Below are positions 53,456-62,076 of a DNA stretch of 64,000 nt, piece after piece. Position 1 is the stretch's first letter. Every line of letters begins with the position of its first letter. The notes below the pieces were generated by a model that worked only from the letters and a program-made list of their open reading frames with translations, ran no database searches and was not told where the DNA came from. A program made the position numbers and the translations under genes. The stretch covers positions 927,635-991,634 of the forward strand of contig NZ_JAJOYS010000002.1 in the NCBI RefSeq assembly GCF_021166475.1. Reading direction: 5' to 3'. The DNA is from Pelagibacterium xiamenense (GTDB lineage Bacteria > Pseudomonadota > Alphaproteobacteria > Rhizobiales > Devosiaceae).

Positions 53456-54062
53456 TCGGCGCCGTTCAATAGGACGCGCCGAAACGTCCGACGGCCTTGA
53501 AGCCTCGGGAGTTATGAAAGTGGGCGGTATGCGGCGAGACGTGGCCTCATACTGTGTAGTTATAGATAAGCGAGGCACGCCTCGCCGCATACATCCGGGC
53601 TTTAGGCTTATGGATACCCCGCCGGGGACGATCCCCTCCCTCTTTCGAGGGTATGGCGCGCTGATCCTGGCCCGACGCATCGGGGGACGTGTCGCCTTGG
53701 CGCGAGTGAGCACCCTTTGGGCCTCCGCTGGAGCGACCTCCATCGGACCCGAACCGGCCTGGCGGACAATCCCGGAGCGCCGCGGGACCTAATGAGGTCT
53801 CGGCTCAACCCCACGCATCCCGTCTCTCCAATCCTGCCCTCACCGGAAGCTCGTATGCATCCTCGCCCTTGGTGCGGCCGTGAGGAGAAGTATGGCAGGG
53901 GTTTTGGGGGCGGGGATAAGTTTGCGGCAAGGTGCTGGGATTGTTGCCGAAATTTACCCGCGCCCTTCCCCATCGCGTTCACGGCAGGAACGCGCACCTC
54001 GTCACCGCCCGTATCCAGGGGTATGCTCGGTCAGATTCGATTTTTGGGGATCCGCCGCTACA
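53456..54062. other. Gene-poor stretch after flhA
   Basis: About 600 bp with no supportable gene. Reading frames here have no ribosome site or family similarity. The first half contains a long inverted repeat (53527-53592) and C/G-run hairpins such as GATCCCCTCC...GAGGG near 53630-53650; the base composition is more C/T-skewed than in flanking genes. It may hold a small RNA, a degraded repeat element, or only the promoter of the next gene. Confidence 0.5.
53527..53592. repeat. Inverted repeat, 12-bp perfect arms
   Basis: Arms GTATGCGGCGAG (53527-53538) and CTCGCCGCATAC (53581-53592) separated by 42 nt. A nested GCGAGG/CCTCGC pair competes with the right arm, so two alternative RNA folds are possible. 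Confidence 0.7.
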
Positions 54063-54731
54063 ATGAACGCAATTGCGCTCGCCGCCTCGCTCTTTCCACT
54101 CCTGGCACTTTATCTTTATCAACATGCCGCCCGGATCATCGACGCGCGGCGCCCCTCGCTCTCGATGCTGATGAACGAGCAGCGCTTCAACTGGGTAACC
54201 CAGGCAACCCGGCGCGAAAGCCCGCTCGACGGCATCCTTTCGGGCAACATCATGAGCGCGGTATCGTTCTTTGCCTCGACCACCGCGCTTTTGATCCTCG
54301 CGCTCTTCACCGTCATCGGGCAGCTCCCCCAATTCGCACCCGCGCTCTCGACCGTCACCTTCGGCTTTTCCTATTCGGTGGCGGACCTGCAGGTGCACAA
54401 CATCGTCATGCTGGTGCTGTTCGTCTCGGCCTTCCTGAGCTTCACGCTCTCGCTGCGGCAGTTCAACCACTTCTGCATCCTCGTCGGGGGGCTCGACCAC
54501 ACACGCCCCTCGCCGCCCGAGGAAGTCCGCGTCATCGCCCGGATCAATGCCAAGGCGGCGCAAAGCTTTAACGCCGGCATCCGCGCCTACTATTTCGCGA
54601 TCCCCATGGTCGCCTGGTACGTTTCGGCCTGGGTCGCATTGGTGGTAACGGTGGGGACGGTCGGCTTTCTGATCCACCGCGAATATTTCTCCGATGCGCG
54701 ATGGCTCGTCGCGCAAATTACACCGCATTAG
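54063..54731 (+). CDS. DUF599 family membrane protein
   Basis: A 222-aa protein with about four membrane segments, matching the DUF599 layout: NEQRFNWVTQATRRESPLDGILSGNIM after the first segment, LRQFNHFCILVGG before the third, and the late FNAGIRAYYFAIP. I chose the ATG at 54063 because family similarity begins there; codons upstream encode nothing similar. Function of the family is unknown. Confidence 0.82.
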   Translation: MNAIALAASLFPLLALYLYQHAARIIDARRPSLSMLMNEQRFNWVTQATRRESPLDGILSGNIMSAVSFFASTTALLILALFTVIGQLPQFAPALSTVTFGFSYSVADLQVHNIVMLVLFVSAFLSFTLSLRQFNHFCILVGGLDHTRPSPPEEVRVIARINAKAAQSFNAGIRAYYFAIPMVAWYVSAWVALVVTVGTVGFLIHREYFSDARWLVAQITPH

Positions 54732-54744
54732 GGGAGGTTCTACG

Positions 54745-55230
54745 ATGCGCCGCTTTGTAACTCTTGCCATTCTGGCAGCCTGCACAATGCCGGCCGCCGC
54801 GCAGGAAACGGGCTTCACACCTGAAGATGACAAGATGCTCACGGAGTGTGTGGAGAATGCGGGCGCATCGGGCGGGGAAAGTCTCGCCGCCACCTGCATC
54901 GGCACTGTTTCCGAACTCTGCCAGGAAACCCCTGAAGGATCGACGACCATCGGGATCGTGGAATGCGCGGCCCGCGAAACCAGTTGGTGGGACAAGCGCC
55001 TCAACGACACCTACGCCGCCGTCCTCGAAACGCTCGATGCTGACCGCACCCAGTCGCTGCGCGACGCCCAGCGCGCCTGGATTGCCTTTCGCGACGCCGA
55101 ATGCGCCTTCGCATACGACTATTGGCGCGACGGCACCATCCGGTCCGTCTTCGGCGCAAGCTGCATGCTCGATCTCACGGCCCGGCGCGCCATCGATCTG
55201 AGCGATATCCTCGAGTGGTCGGCCGGTTAA
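54745..55230 (+). CDS. LprI/DUF1311-type exported protein
   Basis: A 161-aa protein with a signal peptide (MRRFVTLAILAACTMPAAAQ) and a DUF1311 domain: WWDKRLNDTYAAVLETL, LRDAQRAWIAFRDAECAF and a final SCMLDLTARRAIDLSDIL. Cysteines occur at the positions expected for disulfides. Related LprI proteins inhibit lysozyme, but most members are uncharacterised. GGGGAGG precedes the ATG; it follows the DUF599 gene by 13 bp. Confidence 0.82.
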   Translation: MRRFVTLAILAACTMPAAAQETGFTPEDDKMLTECVENAGASGGESLAATCIGTVSELCQETPEGSTTIGIVECAARETSWWDKRLNDTYAAVLETLDADRTQSLRDAQRAWIAFRDAECAFAYDYWRDGTIRSVFGASCMLDLTARRAIDLSDILEWSAG

Positions 55231-55303
55231 GCCGGCCAACCATAAGCTTGCGGTTGCCGACGCGCCGTGCCAAAACCACCGCCAAATTAAAGGAGGAGCC
55301 CTC

Positions 55304-55519
55304 GTGGCCAGCGATATCAACCACCCCTGGTTCCGCCCCAAATGGCGCCGCGTCCTCATGGTGGCCATTTGCGCCGCGTTTGCCGGGTGGGACCTTTATC
55401 ACGGCAATATCGGCTGGGCGTTGATCTTTGGCGGGCTGGGCGCCTATGCGGTCTATGTCTTTTTCATCGCCTGGAAGGACCAGCCGGACGGGAACGACGA
55501 TTCCGACACGCCCGGGTGA
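55304..55519 (+). CDS. Small membrane protein
   Basis: A 71-aa protein with two hydrophobic segments (VLMVAICAAFAGWDLY and WALIFGGLGAYAVYVFFIAW) and an acidic tail. The GTG start has a strong AAAGGAGGA site 7 nt upstream. The WFRPKWRRVLM start resembles small uncharacterised rhizobial membrane proteins. Function unknown. Confidence 0.7.
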   Translation: MASDINHPWFRPKWRRVLMVAICAAFAGWDLYHGNIGWALIFGGLGAYAVYVFFIAWKDQPDGNDDSDTPG

Positions 55520-55547
55520 CCGGTCGCAGCACACCCGGGATCAAAGC

Positions 55548-55580
55548 TGACATTGACAATCACATTTTAAGCCGTATGTA
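55548..55580 (+). promoter_or_regulatory. bfd promoter with IRO-like box
   Basis: A -35 TTGACA (55553-55558) and -10 TATGTA (55575-55580) are 16 bp apart. Overlapping the -35 is TGA-N9-TCA (55548-55562), the IRO-box pattern bound by the iron regulator RirA in rhizobia. This would repress when iron is sufficient, logical for a ferredoxin that releases stored iron. The short motif alone is weak evidence. Confidence 0.5.
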
Positions 55581-55625
55581 AGGGGCAGTTATCGACGCAA
55601 ACTCGCAACCTTCTCACGGTTCTGT

Positions 55626-55949
55626 ATGCTCGTCTGCCAGTGCAACCTGATCACGACCAAGGATATCGAAGATATCGTCGTCGGGATTCTCGATGAGGAC
55701 CCCTGGCAGCTCGTCGTGCCCGCGCAAATCTACCGGGAAGCAGGCAAGCGGGGACAATGCTGCGGCTGCGTGCCGAACATTGTGGACATTATCCAAAAGG
55801 TCACCGAGAATTATCACCTCATGCTTGAGGGGAACGCAGCCAATCTCGTCGACGTTAGGGCTCGACTGAAGGGGCTCCCGAAGAGCACTTCGCGTATGCG
55901 CAACGGAGGTGATAATGAAAGGCAACGAAACGGTTATCGAGCAGCTTAA
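55626..55949 (+). CDS. bfd: Bacterioferritin-associated ferredoxin
   Basis: A 107-aa (2Fe-2S) protein: cysteines in LVCQCN (residues 4 and 6) and [10 protein letters not shown] supply the cluster in the Bfd arrangement. Bfd reduces bacterioferritin so that iron can leave. The first ~75 residues are the family domain; the tail after ~85 is unusual and overlaps the bfr gene by 35 bp. Confidence 0.9.
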   Translation: MLVCQCNLITTKDIEDIVVGILDEDPWQLVVPAQIYREAGKRGQCCGCVPNIVDIIQKVTENYHLMLEGNAANLVDVRARLKGLPKSTSRMRNGGDNERQRNGYRAA

Positions 55950-56400
55950 CAATGCGCTGTTCCTCGAGCTGGGCGCGATCAACCAGTATTGGGTTCACTT
56001 CCGTCTTCTGGACGACTGGGGCTTCAAGCGCCTCGCCCAGAAAGAGCGTGCCGAATCCATCGAAGAGATGCACCACGCCGACAAGCTGATCGACCGCATC
56101 ATTTTCCTTGAGGGCCATCCCAACCTTCAACGTGTTGCTCCGCTGAAAATCGGCCAGAACATAAAAGAAGTGCTCGAAGCCGATCTGGCTGGCGAAATCG
56201 AGGCAATCAAGGCCTATAGAGAGGCCCGCAAGATTTGTAACGATGTCGAGGACTACGTGTCCCAGCGAATTTTCGAAGACCTCCTCACCGACGAGGAAGG
56301 CCACGCCGACTTCCTGGAAACCGAACTCGACCTCCTTGCCAAGATCGGCGAGGAAAAATACGGCCAGCTCAACGCACTGCCGGCCAACGAAGTCGAATAG
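55915..56400 (+). CDS. bfr: Bacterioferritin
   Basis: A 161-aa ferritin-like protein. Ferroxidase ligands fit the pattern: Glu in [11 protein letters not shown], Glu and His in [13 protein letters not shown], Glu in [14 protein letters not shown] and Glu/His in [13 protein letters not shown]; the heme-binding Met is in EEMHH. I chose the ATG at 55915 with GGAGGTGATA just upstream. It starts inside the end of bfd, so the two are translationally coupled. Confidence 0.95.
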   Translation: MKGNETVIEQLNNALFLELGAINQYWVHFRLLDDWGFKRLAQKERAESIEEMHHADKLIDRIIFLEGHPNLQRVAPLKIGQNIKEVLEADLAGEIEAIKAYREARKICNDVEDYVSQRIFEDLLTDEEGHADFLETELDLLAKIGEEKYGQLNALPANEVE

Positions 56401-56779
56401 GCCTCATCTGTCGAAAACGACAGCGCAAGCTCTCGGAAGCGCCGCTCCCGGGGGCTTTTGTTTTGGCGAGAACGCGGTCCCGGCACTTGCGCGAAAGGCC
56501 GGATTTGCATTTCATTCCTCTGCAACGAAAAATCTGCACGCTGCGGTCTCGTCGGCCCGCGATTTTCGCTTTTCAGCGTGCCCACAAAACGCTAATGCGG
56601 ATTTCGACCTTTTTATGCAGAGCGGTCGGGTCCGTCCGCGGGGATTTGCCACCCCGTACTCGATTGGTGAAGCGGCGAAGGGAGTGCCGTGTGGTTGGAA
56701 TGCCCCAAAGGTAGCTCCTCGCGCGGCGTGTTTGCCACCAATTGCTTTTCTTTATTTCAAAGGAAGGACCACTCCTCTC
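56401..56779. other. Intergenic region between bfr and potF
   Basis: 379 bp with the bfr terminator at its left end and the promoter of the polyamine operon presumably at its right end. The middle (56467-56740) has no supportable gene and no motif I recognise. Confidence 0.5.
56427..56466 (+). terminator. Terminator after bfr
   Basis: A 15-bp stem with two G-U pairs and one mismatch (AAGCTCTCGGAAGCG against CGCTCCCGGGGGCTT) followed by TTGTTTT, 27 bp after the bfr stop. Confidence 0.75.
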
Positions 56780-57865
56780 ATGCACAAGCCCCTCCTCGCA
56801 ACGCTCGGCATTGCGCTTCTTGCGACCACGAGTGCCAACGCGCAGTCCGTCAACATCTACAACTGGTCGGACTATATCGCTGAAGATACCCTCGCAAAAT
56901 TCGAGGCCGAGACCGGTATCACCCCCGTTTACGATGTCTTCGACTCCAACGAGATCGTCGAAGCCAAGCTGCTTGCCGGCAATTCGGGCTACGACGTCGT
57001 CGTGCCCTCGGGCTTTTTCCTCGAGCGCCAGATCCAGGTTGGCCTGTTCCAGCCGCTCGACAAGTCGCTCCTGCCCAATATGGAAAACCTCGACCCGCGG
57101 ATCATGGAGATCGTCGAAACCCACGACCCCGGCAGCGAATATTCCGTGCCTTACATGTGGGGCACCACAGCGCTCGGCTACAATGTCGGCATGGTCACCG
57201 AACGGCTGGGCGAAAACGGCCCGCTCGAAAGCTGGGACCTGCTGTTCGATCCTGAAATCGCGGCGCAGCTTCAGGATTGCGGCATTGCCGTGCTCGATGC
57301 GCCGGTCGAAATCGTCGCCGCGGCGCTCAACTACCTGGGGCTCGACCCCAATTCCGAGAACGCGGATGACCTTGCCGCGGCAGAAGAGCTGATCGCGTCT
57401 GTGCGGCCCTTTGTCCGCTACTTCCACTCCTCCCAGTACATCACCGATCTGGCCAATGGCGACATCTGCCTGGCCGTCGGATATTCGGGCGACGTCTTCA
57501 TCGCCGCCGACCGCGCCGCAGAGGCCGGTCAGGGCAACGAGATCACCTATGTGATCCCCGAGGAAGGCGCGAGCCTGTGGTTCGACATGATGGCGATCCC
57601 CTCGGACGCTCCGAACCCCGAGGCCGCCCACGCATACATCAACTTCATCTTAAAGCCTGAAATCGCCGCCGACATTACCAACTATGTCTGGTACGCGAAC
57701 CCCAACGCGGCTTCGATGGACATGGTCGACCCCGAGATCGCCGGTGACCCCGCGATCTTCCCGACCGAGGAGGTGATGGCCAACCTTTACGCGCTCAAGA
57801 GCCACACCCCGCAGTTCGACCAGGTGCTCAACCGCGCCTGGACGCGCATCAAGACCGGGCAATAA
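56780..57865 (+). CDS. potF: Putrescine/polyamine-binding periplasmic protein
   Basis: A 361-aa exported protein with a signal peptide (ends SANA-Q) and the PotF sequence VNIYNWSDYIAEDTLAKFEAETGI, later FDSNE, SGYDVVVPSGFFLERQ and VGYSGDVFIA, where acidic and aromatic residues bind the diamine. It delivers ligand to the permeases encoded 3' to it. First gene of potF-potG-potH-potI. Confidence 0.92.
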   Translation: MHKPLLATLGIALLATTSANAQSVNIYNWSDYIAEDTLAKFEAETGITPVYDVFDSNEIVEAKLLAGNSGYDVVVPSGFFLERQIQVGLFQPLDKSLLPNMENLDPRIMEIVETHDPGSEYSVPYMWGTTALGYNVGMVTERLGENGPLESWDLLFDPEIAAQLQDCGIAVLDAPVEIVAAALNYLGLDPNSENADDLAAAEELIASVRPFVRYFHSSQYITDLANGDICLAVGYSGDVFIAADRAAEAGQGNEITYVIPEEGASLWFDMMAIPSDAPNPEAAHAYINFILKPEIAADITNYVWYANPNAASMDMVDPEIAGDPAIFPTEEVMANLYALKSHTPQFDQVLNRAWTRIKTGQ

Positions 57866-57944
57866 GCCCTTTACCTGCTTGATCGGCAGGGCGGTTCATG
57901 CTGCCCTGCCGACGTATTTTTCCGCGCTTGGGGACCAGACTTCA

Positions 57945-59087
57945 TTGAAAAAGCCGCAGATCGCCGCCGATACGCGCCCCTGGCGTGATCCCGACGCCAA
58001 ACCCTTCGTACGCATCCGCAACGTCACCAAGACCTTCGGTGACGTCTACGCGGTCGACGACGTCTCGCTCGACATCTACAAGGGCGAACTCTTCTGCCTT
58101 CTGGGCGGCTCGGGGTCCGGCAAGTCCACCCTTTTGCGCATGCTCGCGGGCTTCGAGACAATGACCGCCGGCGTGATCGAAATCGACGGACAGGACATGG
58201 CCAACGTTCCGCCCTATGAGCGTCCGGTCAACATGATGTTCCAGTCCTATGCGCTCTTCCCGCATATGACGGTCGAGAACAACATCGCCTATGGGCTGAA
58301 GCGTGAGGGGCTGCCCAAGACGGAGATCGCCGAACGCGTCGGCGAGCTTTTGAAGCTCACGCGGCTGGAGAACTTCCGGGCCCGCAAGCCGCATCAGCTT
58401 TCCGGCGGTCAGCGCCAGCGCGTCGCGCTCGCCCGCGCACTCGCCAAGCGGCCGAAGCTTTTGTTGCTCGACGAACCTCTGGGCGCGCTCGACAAGAAAC
58501 TGCGTGAAGATACGCAGTACGAGCTGGTGAAAATTCAGGAGACCCTCGGCGTTACCTTCATCGTCGTCACCCACGACCAGGAAGAGGCCATGGTGCTCGC
58601 GACCCGGATCGGGGTGATGAACGAGGGCAAGATCGCCCAGATCGGCGAGCCGCAGGAAATCTATGAATTCCCCAACACGCGCTTCGTCGCCGACTTCATC
58701 GGCACGGTGAACATGTTCGAGGGCGTCGTCACCGAGGACGAGGACGACCATATCCGCATCGACGCCAGCTCGGAGGCAGGCTGTGACATCTATGTCGGCC
58801 ACGGCGTCGACTGCGCACCCGAACAGATCCTCTGGTACGCGATCCGTCCCGAGAAAATGGTGCTCTCGCGCGAGCGCCCCGAGGGCGACGCCAACATCAC
58901 CCACGGCCTGGTCCAGGACATCGCCTATCTGGGTGATATTTCAATGTACAGGGTCATGCTCGACAGCGGCAAACGCGTGCATGTCACAAAGACCAATGCC
59001 TCGCGCTATGACGAGGACGGCATCCGCTGGGATGAGAGAGTCTTTGTCTCCTGGGCATCCGACGCCGGCGCGGTACTGACCTCATGA
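57945..59087 (+). CDS. potG: Putrescine ABC transporter ATP-binding protein
   Basis: A 380-aa ATPase (E. coli PotG is 377): Walker A GGSGSGKS, signature LSGGQRQR, Walker B LLLLDEP, and a C-terminal TOBE-like domain (~290-375). No ATG fits; I chose the TTG at 57945 (KKPQIAADTRPW) because GGGGA lies upstream and the length then matches the family. The stop overlaps the potH ATG by 4 bp. Confidence 0.92.
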   Translation: MKKPQIAADTRPWRDPDAKPFVRIRNVTKTFGDVYAVDDVSLDIYKGELFCLLGGSGSGKSTLLRMLAGFETMTAGVIEIDGQDMANVPPYERPVNMMFQSYALFPHMTVENNIAYGLKREGLPKTEIAERVGELLKLTRLENFRARKPHQLSGGQRQRVALARALAKRPKLLLLDEPLGALDKKLREDTQYELVKIQETLGVTFIVVTHDQEEAMVLATRIGVMNEGKIAQIGEPQEIYEFPNTRFVADFIGTVNMFEGVVTEDEDDHIRIDASSEAGCDIYVGHGVDCAPEQILWYAIRPEKMVLSRERPEGDANITHGLVQDIAYLGDISMYRVMLDSGKRVHVTKTNASRYDEDGIRWDERVFVSWASDAGAVLTS

Positions 59088-60034
59088 GCGCCGACGCCGA
59101 AATCCCCGATCGCCCCCGCCCGCGTCTGGCGGACACCCTCCGGCGCTTCGGGCTGTCCGGACGGACGGCGGTGATCGCTGCCCCGGCCCTCTGGCTCGCG
59201 CTGTTCTTCCTTGCGCCGCTTTTCGTTGTCCTCAAAATCGCCTTTTCGACCTACGCGCTGGCCCGCCCGCCTTACGAGCCGCTGCTGGCGTGGACGCAAG
59301 AAGGCGTCTTGCAGATCACCCTGCACATCTCCAATTTCCTGCGCCCCATCCAGGACCCGCTCTTTGCCAATGCCTATCTGAGCTCGGTGCAGATCGCGGG
59401 CATTTCAACGATAATCACGCTCCTGATTGCCTACCCCATGGCGTGGTTCATCGCCCGCAGCGACGAGAAATACCGCAATCTCTTGCTGATGCTTGTCATC
59501 CTGCCCTTCTGGACGTCGTTCCTGCTGCGCGTCTACGCGTGGATGGGGTTCCTCGGGCAGAACGGTGTATTCAACCAGCTCTTGCAAGGCATAGGTCTGA
59601 CCGATGCGCCCGTACAGATGCTCTATACGCCCTTCGCGGTCTATATCGGCATCGTTTACACTTACCTGCCCTTCATGGTGCTTCCGCTCTTTACGACGCT
59701 CGTCAAGCTCGACCAGAGCCTGATCGAGGCATCCGGGGATCTGGGCGCCAAACCCTTCGTCACCTTCCTCACCGTCACCCTGCCGCTCTCGATGCCTGGC
59801 ATCATCGCCGGCTCCATGCTGGTGTTCATCCCCGCCATCGGCGAATTCGTCATCCCCTCGCTATTGGGCGGTGCCGATACGCTTATGATCGGGCGCGTCT
59901 TGTGGGACGAGTTCTTCTCGGGCCGCAACTGGCCCTCCGCGGCGGCGGTCGCGATCATGATGCTGGTGCTTCTGCTCATCCCCATCATGCTGCTCGCCCG
60001 GGCGCAGAACGCGGTCGTGGAGAAGGGCGCATGA
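59084..60034 (+). CDS. potH: Putrescine ABC transporter permease PotH
   Basis: A 316-aa permease with about six membrane segments after a ~30-residue cytoplasmic N-terminus. The coupling loop is EASGDLGAKPFVTFLTVTLP, and the segment GEFVIPSLLGGADTLMIGRVLWDEFF is typical of PotH/PotB. Overlaps potG and potI by 4 bp each. Confidence 0.93.
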   Translation: MSADAEIPDRPRPRLADTLRRFGLSGRTAVIAAPALWLALFFLAPLFVVLKIAFSTYALARPPYEPLLAWTQEGVLQITLHISNFLRPIQDPLFANAYLSSVQIAGISTIITLLIAYPMAWFIARSDEKYRNLLLMLVILPFWTSFLLRVYAWMGFLGQNGVFNQLLQGIGLTDAPVQMLYTPFAVYIGIVYTYLPFMVLPLFTTLVKLDQSLIEASGDLGAKPFVTFLTVTLPLSMPGIIAGSMLVFIPAIGEFVIPSLLGGADTLMIGRVLWDEFFSGRNWPSAAAVAIMMLVLLLIPIMLLARAQNAVVEKGA

Positions 60035-60828
60035 GACGCGGGCTGTTCATCCCCATCGTTGCGGTTCTCGGGTTCGTGTTCCTTTACGCGCCCATCGTCT
60101 CGCTCATCGTCTTCAGCTTCAACGAGAGCCAGCTGGTCACCGTCTGGACCGGCTTTTCGACCAAATGGTATGGCGAACTCTTCCGCGATCCGCAGATCCT
60201 CGGCGCGGCGTGGCTCAGTCTGCAGATCGCCGCAACCAGTGCGACGATTGCCACCATCCTGGGCACACTGGCGGGTATCGCGCTGACGCGGCTCGGGCAT
60301 TTCCGGGGCCGCACGGCACTGACCGGCATGGCCTCGGCCCCGCTCGTGATGCCCGAGGTCATCACCGGGCTCTCGCTCCTGCTGCTTTTCGTCTCTATGG
60401 AAGCGGCGTTCGGCTGGCCGGCAGGCCGGGGCTTTACGACCATCGTCATCGCCCACACGACCTTCTGCATGGCTTATGTCACCGTGGTTGTCCGCTCGCG
60501 GCTGGTCGATATGGACCGTTCGCTCGACGAAGCCGCACTCGATCTGGGCGCAACGCCGCTGCGGGTGTTTTTCGACATCACCCTGCCGATTATCTCCCCG
60601 GCACTGATCTCGGGTTGGCTCCTGGCCTTCACGCTCTCGCTCGACGACCTGGTGATCGCGAGTTTCGTCTCCGGCCCTGGCGCCTCGACCTTGCCGATGG
60701 TGATCTTCTCGAAGATCCGACTCGGCGTGTCGCCCGACGTCAATGCCCTCGCCACCATCATCATCGCTATCGTGGCCTTGGGCGTCGCCGGCGCAACGCT
60801 CTTCGGCATGCGCCGCGCAAAGAACTGA
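60031..60828 (+). CDS. potI: Putrescine ABC transporter permease PotI
   Basis: A 265-aa permease with six membrane segments; the loop DEAALDLGATPLRVFFDITLP and SLDDLVIASFVSGPGASTLPM are typical of PotI/PotC. ATG at 60031 within the potH stop (ATGA). It pairs with PotH to form the channel. Confidence 0.93.
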   Translation: MRRGLFIPIVAVLGFVFLYAPIVSLIVFSFNESQLVTVWTGFSTKWYGELFRDPQILGAAWLSLQIAATSATIATILGTLAGIALTRLGHFRGRTALTGMASAPLVMPEVITGLSLLLLFVSMEAAFGWPAGRGFTTIVIAHTTFCMAYVTVVVRSRLVDMDRSLDEAALDLGATPLRVFFDITLPIISPALISGWLLAFTLSLDDLVIASFVSGPGASTLPMVIFSKIRLGVSPDVNALATIIIAIVALGVAGATLFGMRRAKN

Positions 60829-60833
60829 CCGAA

Positions 60834-62009
60834 ATGTCCTTCAGCCCGACCGTCCGGCCCACCGTTGCCGCCCTCACCTCCTCGCGCATCCGCGACATCG
60901 CCAATGCCGGTATGGGGCGCAGCGACATCGCAGCATTCTGGTTCGGCGAGAGCGACGAACCGACGCCGCAGTTCATCCGAGAAGCCGCGCAAAACGCGCT
61001 CGCTGAAGGCGAAACCTTTTATACGCACAATCTCGGCCTGCCCCAGCTGCGCGAAGCGATTGCAGAATATGAAAGCCGCCTGCACGGGATAGCATTGGCA
61101 TCGGAGCGGATCGCTGTGACCGGCTCGGGCGTTTCGGCACTGATGATCGCGGGCCAGCTTGTCCTCTCGCCGGGCGACAAAGCCGTCGTCGTAACGCCGG
61201 TCTGGCCCAATATCGCCGAGGGCCCGCGGCTCATCGGCGCCGAGGTCGTCCGGCACCCCCTGACGATTGAGAACGGCCGCTGGACGCTCGATACCGGCCG
61301 CCTGATCGAAACGCTGACGCCCGATACGACACTCGTGATCCTCAACGCTCCCAACAACCCGACAGGCTTCACCATGCGGCCCGAGGACCAGAAAGCGATC
61401 CTCGAACACTGTCGCAGACACGGCATCTGGGTCCTCTCCGACGAGGTTTACGAACGCCTTGTCTTCGACGGCACCGACGCTGCCGCCTCAATGATCCGCC
61501 ACGCGGAACCCGACGACCGGCTGATCCTCGTGAATTCCTTCTCCAAGGCCTGGCGCATGACCGGCTGGCGGCTGGGTTGGCTCACCCTTCCCGAGCCGAT
61601 GATGTCCGACGTGCCCAAAGTGATCGAATATAACACCTCCTGCACGCCCGCCTTCGCGCAACGGGGCGCCATTGCGGCACTGACGGATCCACAAGGCGAA
61701 GACGCAGTCAACCAACTCAAGGCCTCTTTGGGCGCTGCCCGAACCACCCTGCTCGAAGGCCTCGCCGCCACCGGCAGAATCGAGGTGCCGGACGCCGATG
61801 GCGCCATGTACGCTTTCTTCCGGATTGACGGACGACCCGATGATATGGCGGTCGCCAAGACCTTGGTGAGGGAATACGGGCTGGGCCTCGCTCCGGGCAG
61901 TGCGTTCGGCCCCGAAGGCGAAGGCTGGCTGCGGTGGTGCTATGCCGCTCGCCCCGAACGGATTGCCGAGGGCGTCGAGCGGCTGAACCGGTTCCTCGCG
62001 GACGGCTGA
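60834..62009 (+). CDS. Class I/II PLP-dependent aminotransferase
   Basis: A 391-aa aspartate-aminotransferase-fold enzyme. The PLP lysine is in SFSKAWRMTGWRLGW, with NNPTGF, the Asp and Tyr in SDEVYERLVF, and the C-terminal substrate-carboxylate Arg in WLRWCYAARPERI. It starts 5 bp after potI, so it is in the transporter operon. A role in transaminating a polyamine-derived or amino-acid substrate is possible, but putrescine aminotransferases are class III, so the transporter's substrate may differ from putrescine. Confidence 0.9.
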   Translation: MSFSPTVRPTVAALTSSRIRDIANAGMGRSDIAAFWFGESDEPTPQFIREAAQNALAEGETFYTHNLGLPQLREAIAEYESRLHGIALASERIAVTGSGVSALMIAGQLVLSPGDKAVVVTPVWPNIAEGPRLIGAEVVRHPLTIENGRWTLDTGRLIETLTPDTTLVILNAPNNPTGFTMRPEDQKAILEHCRRHGIWVLSDEVYERLVFDGTDAAASMIRHAEPDDRLILVNSFSKAWRMTGWRLGWLTLPEPMMSDVPKVIEYNTSCTPAFAQRGAIAALTDPQGEDAVNQLKASLGAARTTLLEGLAATGRIEVPDADGAMYAFFRIDGRPDDMAVAKTLVREYGLGLAPGSAFGPEGEGWLRWCYAARPERIAEGVERLNRFLADG

Positions 62010-62076
62010 AATTCCCCGTCGGCCGCTTGCCGCGCCAGTCTGTTTTCTGTCTCATGGCGCCGGGAGGAATCAGTTC

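Noticed and set aside
53514..53792. A 92-codon frame in the gap after flhA
   Set aside because: No ribosome site, no similarity to any family, and it spans the inverted repeat.
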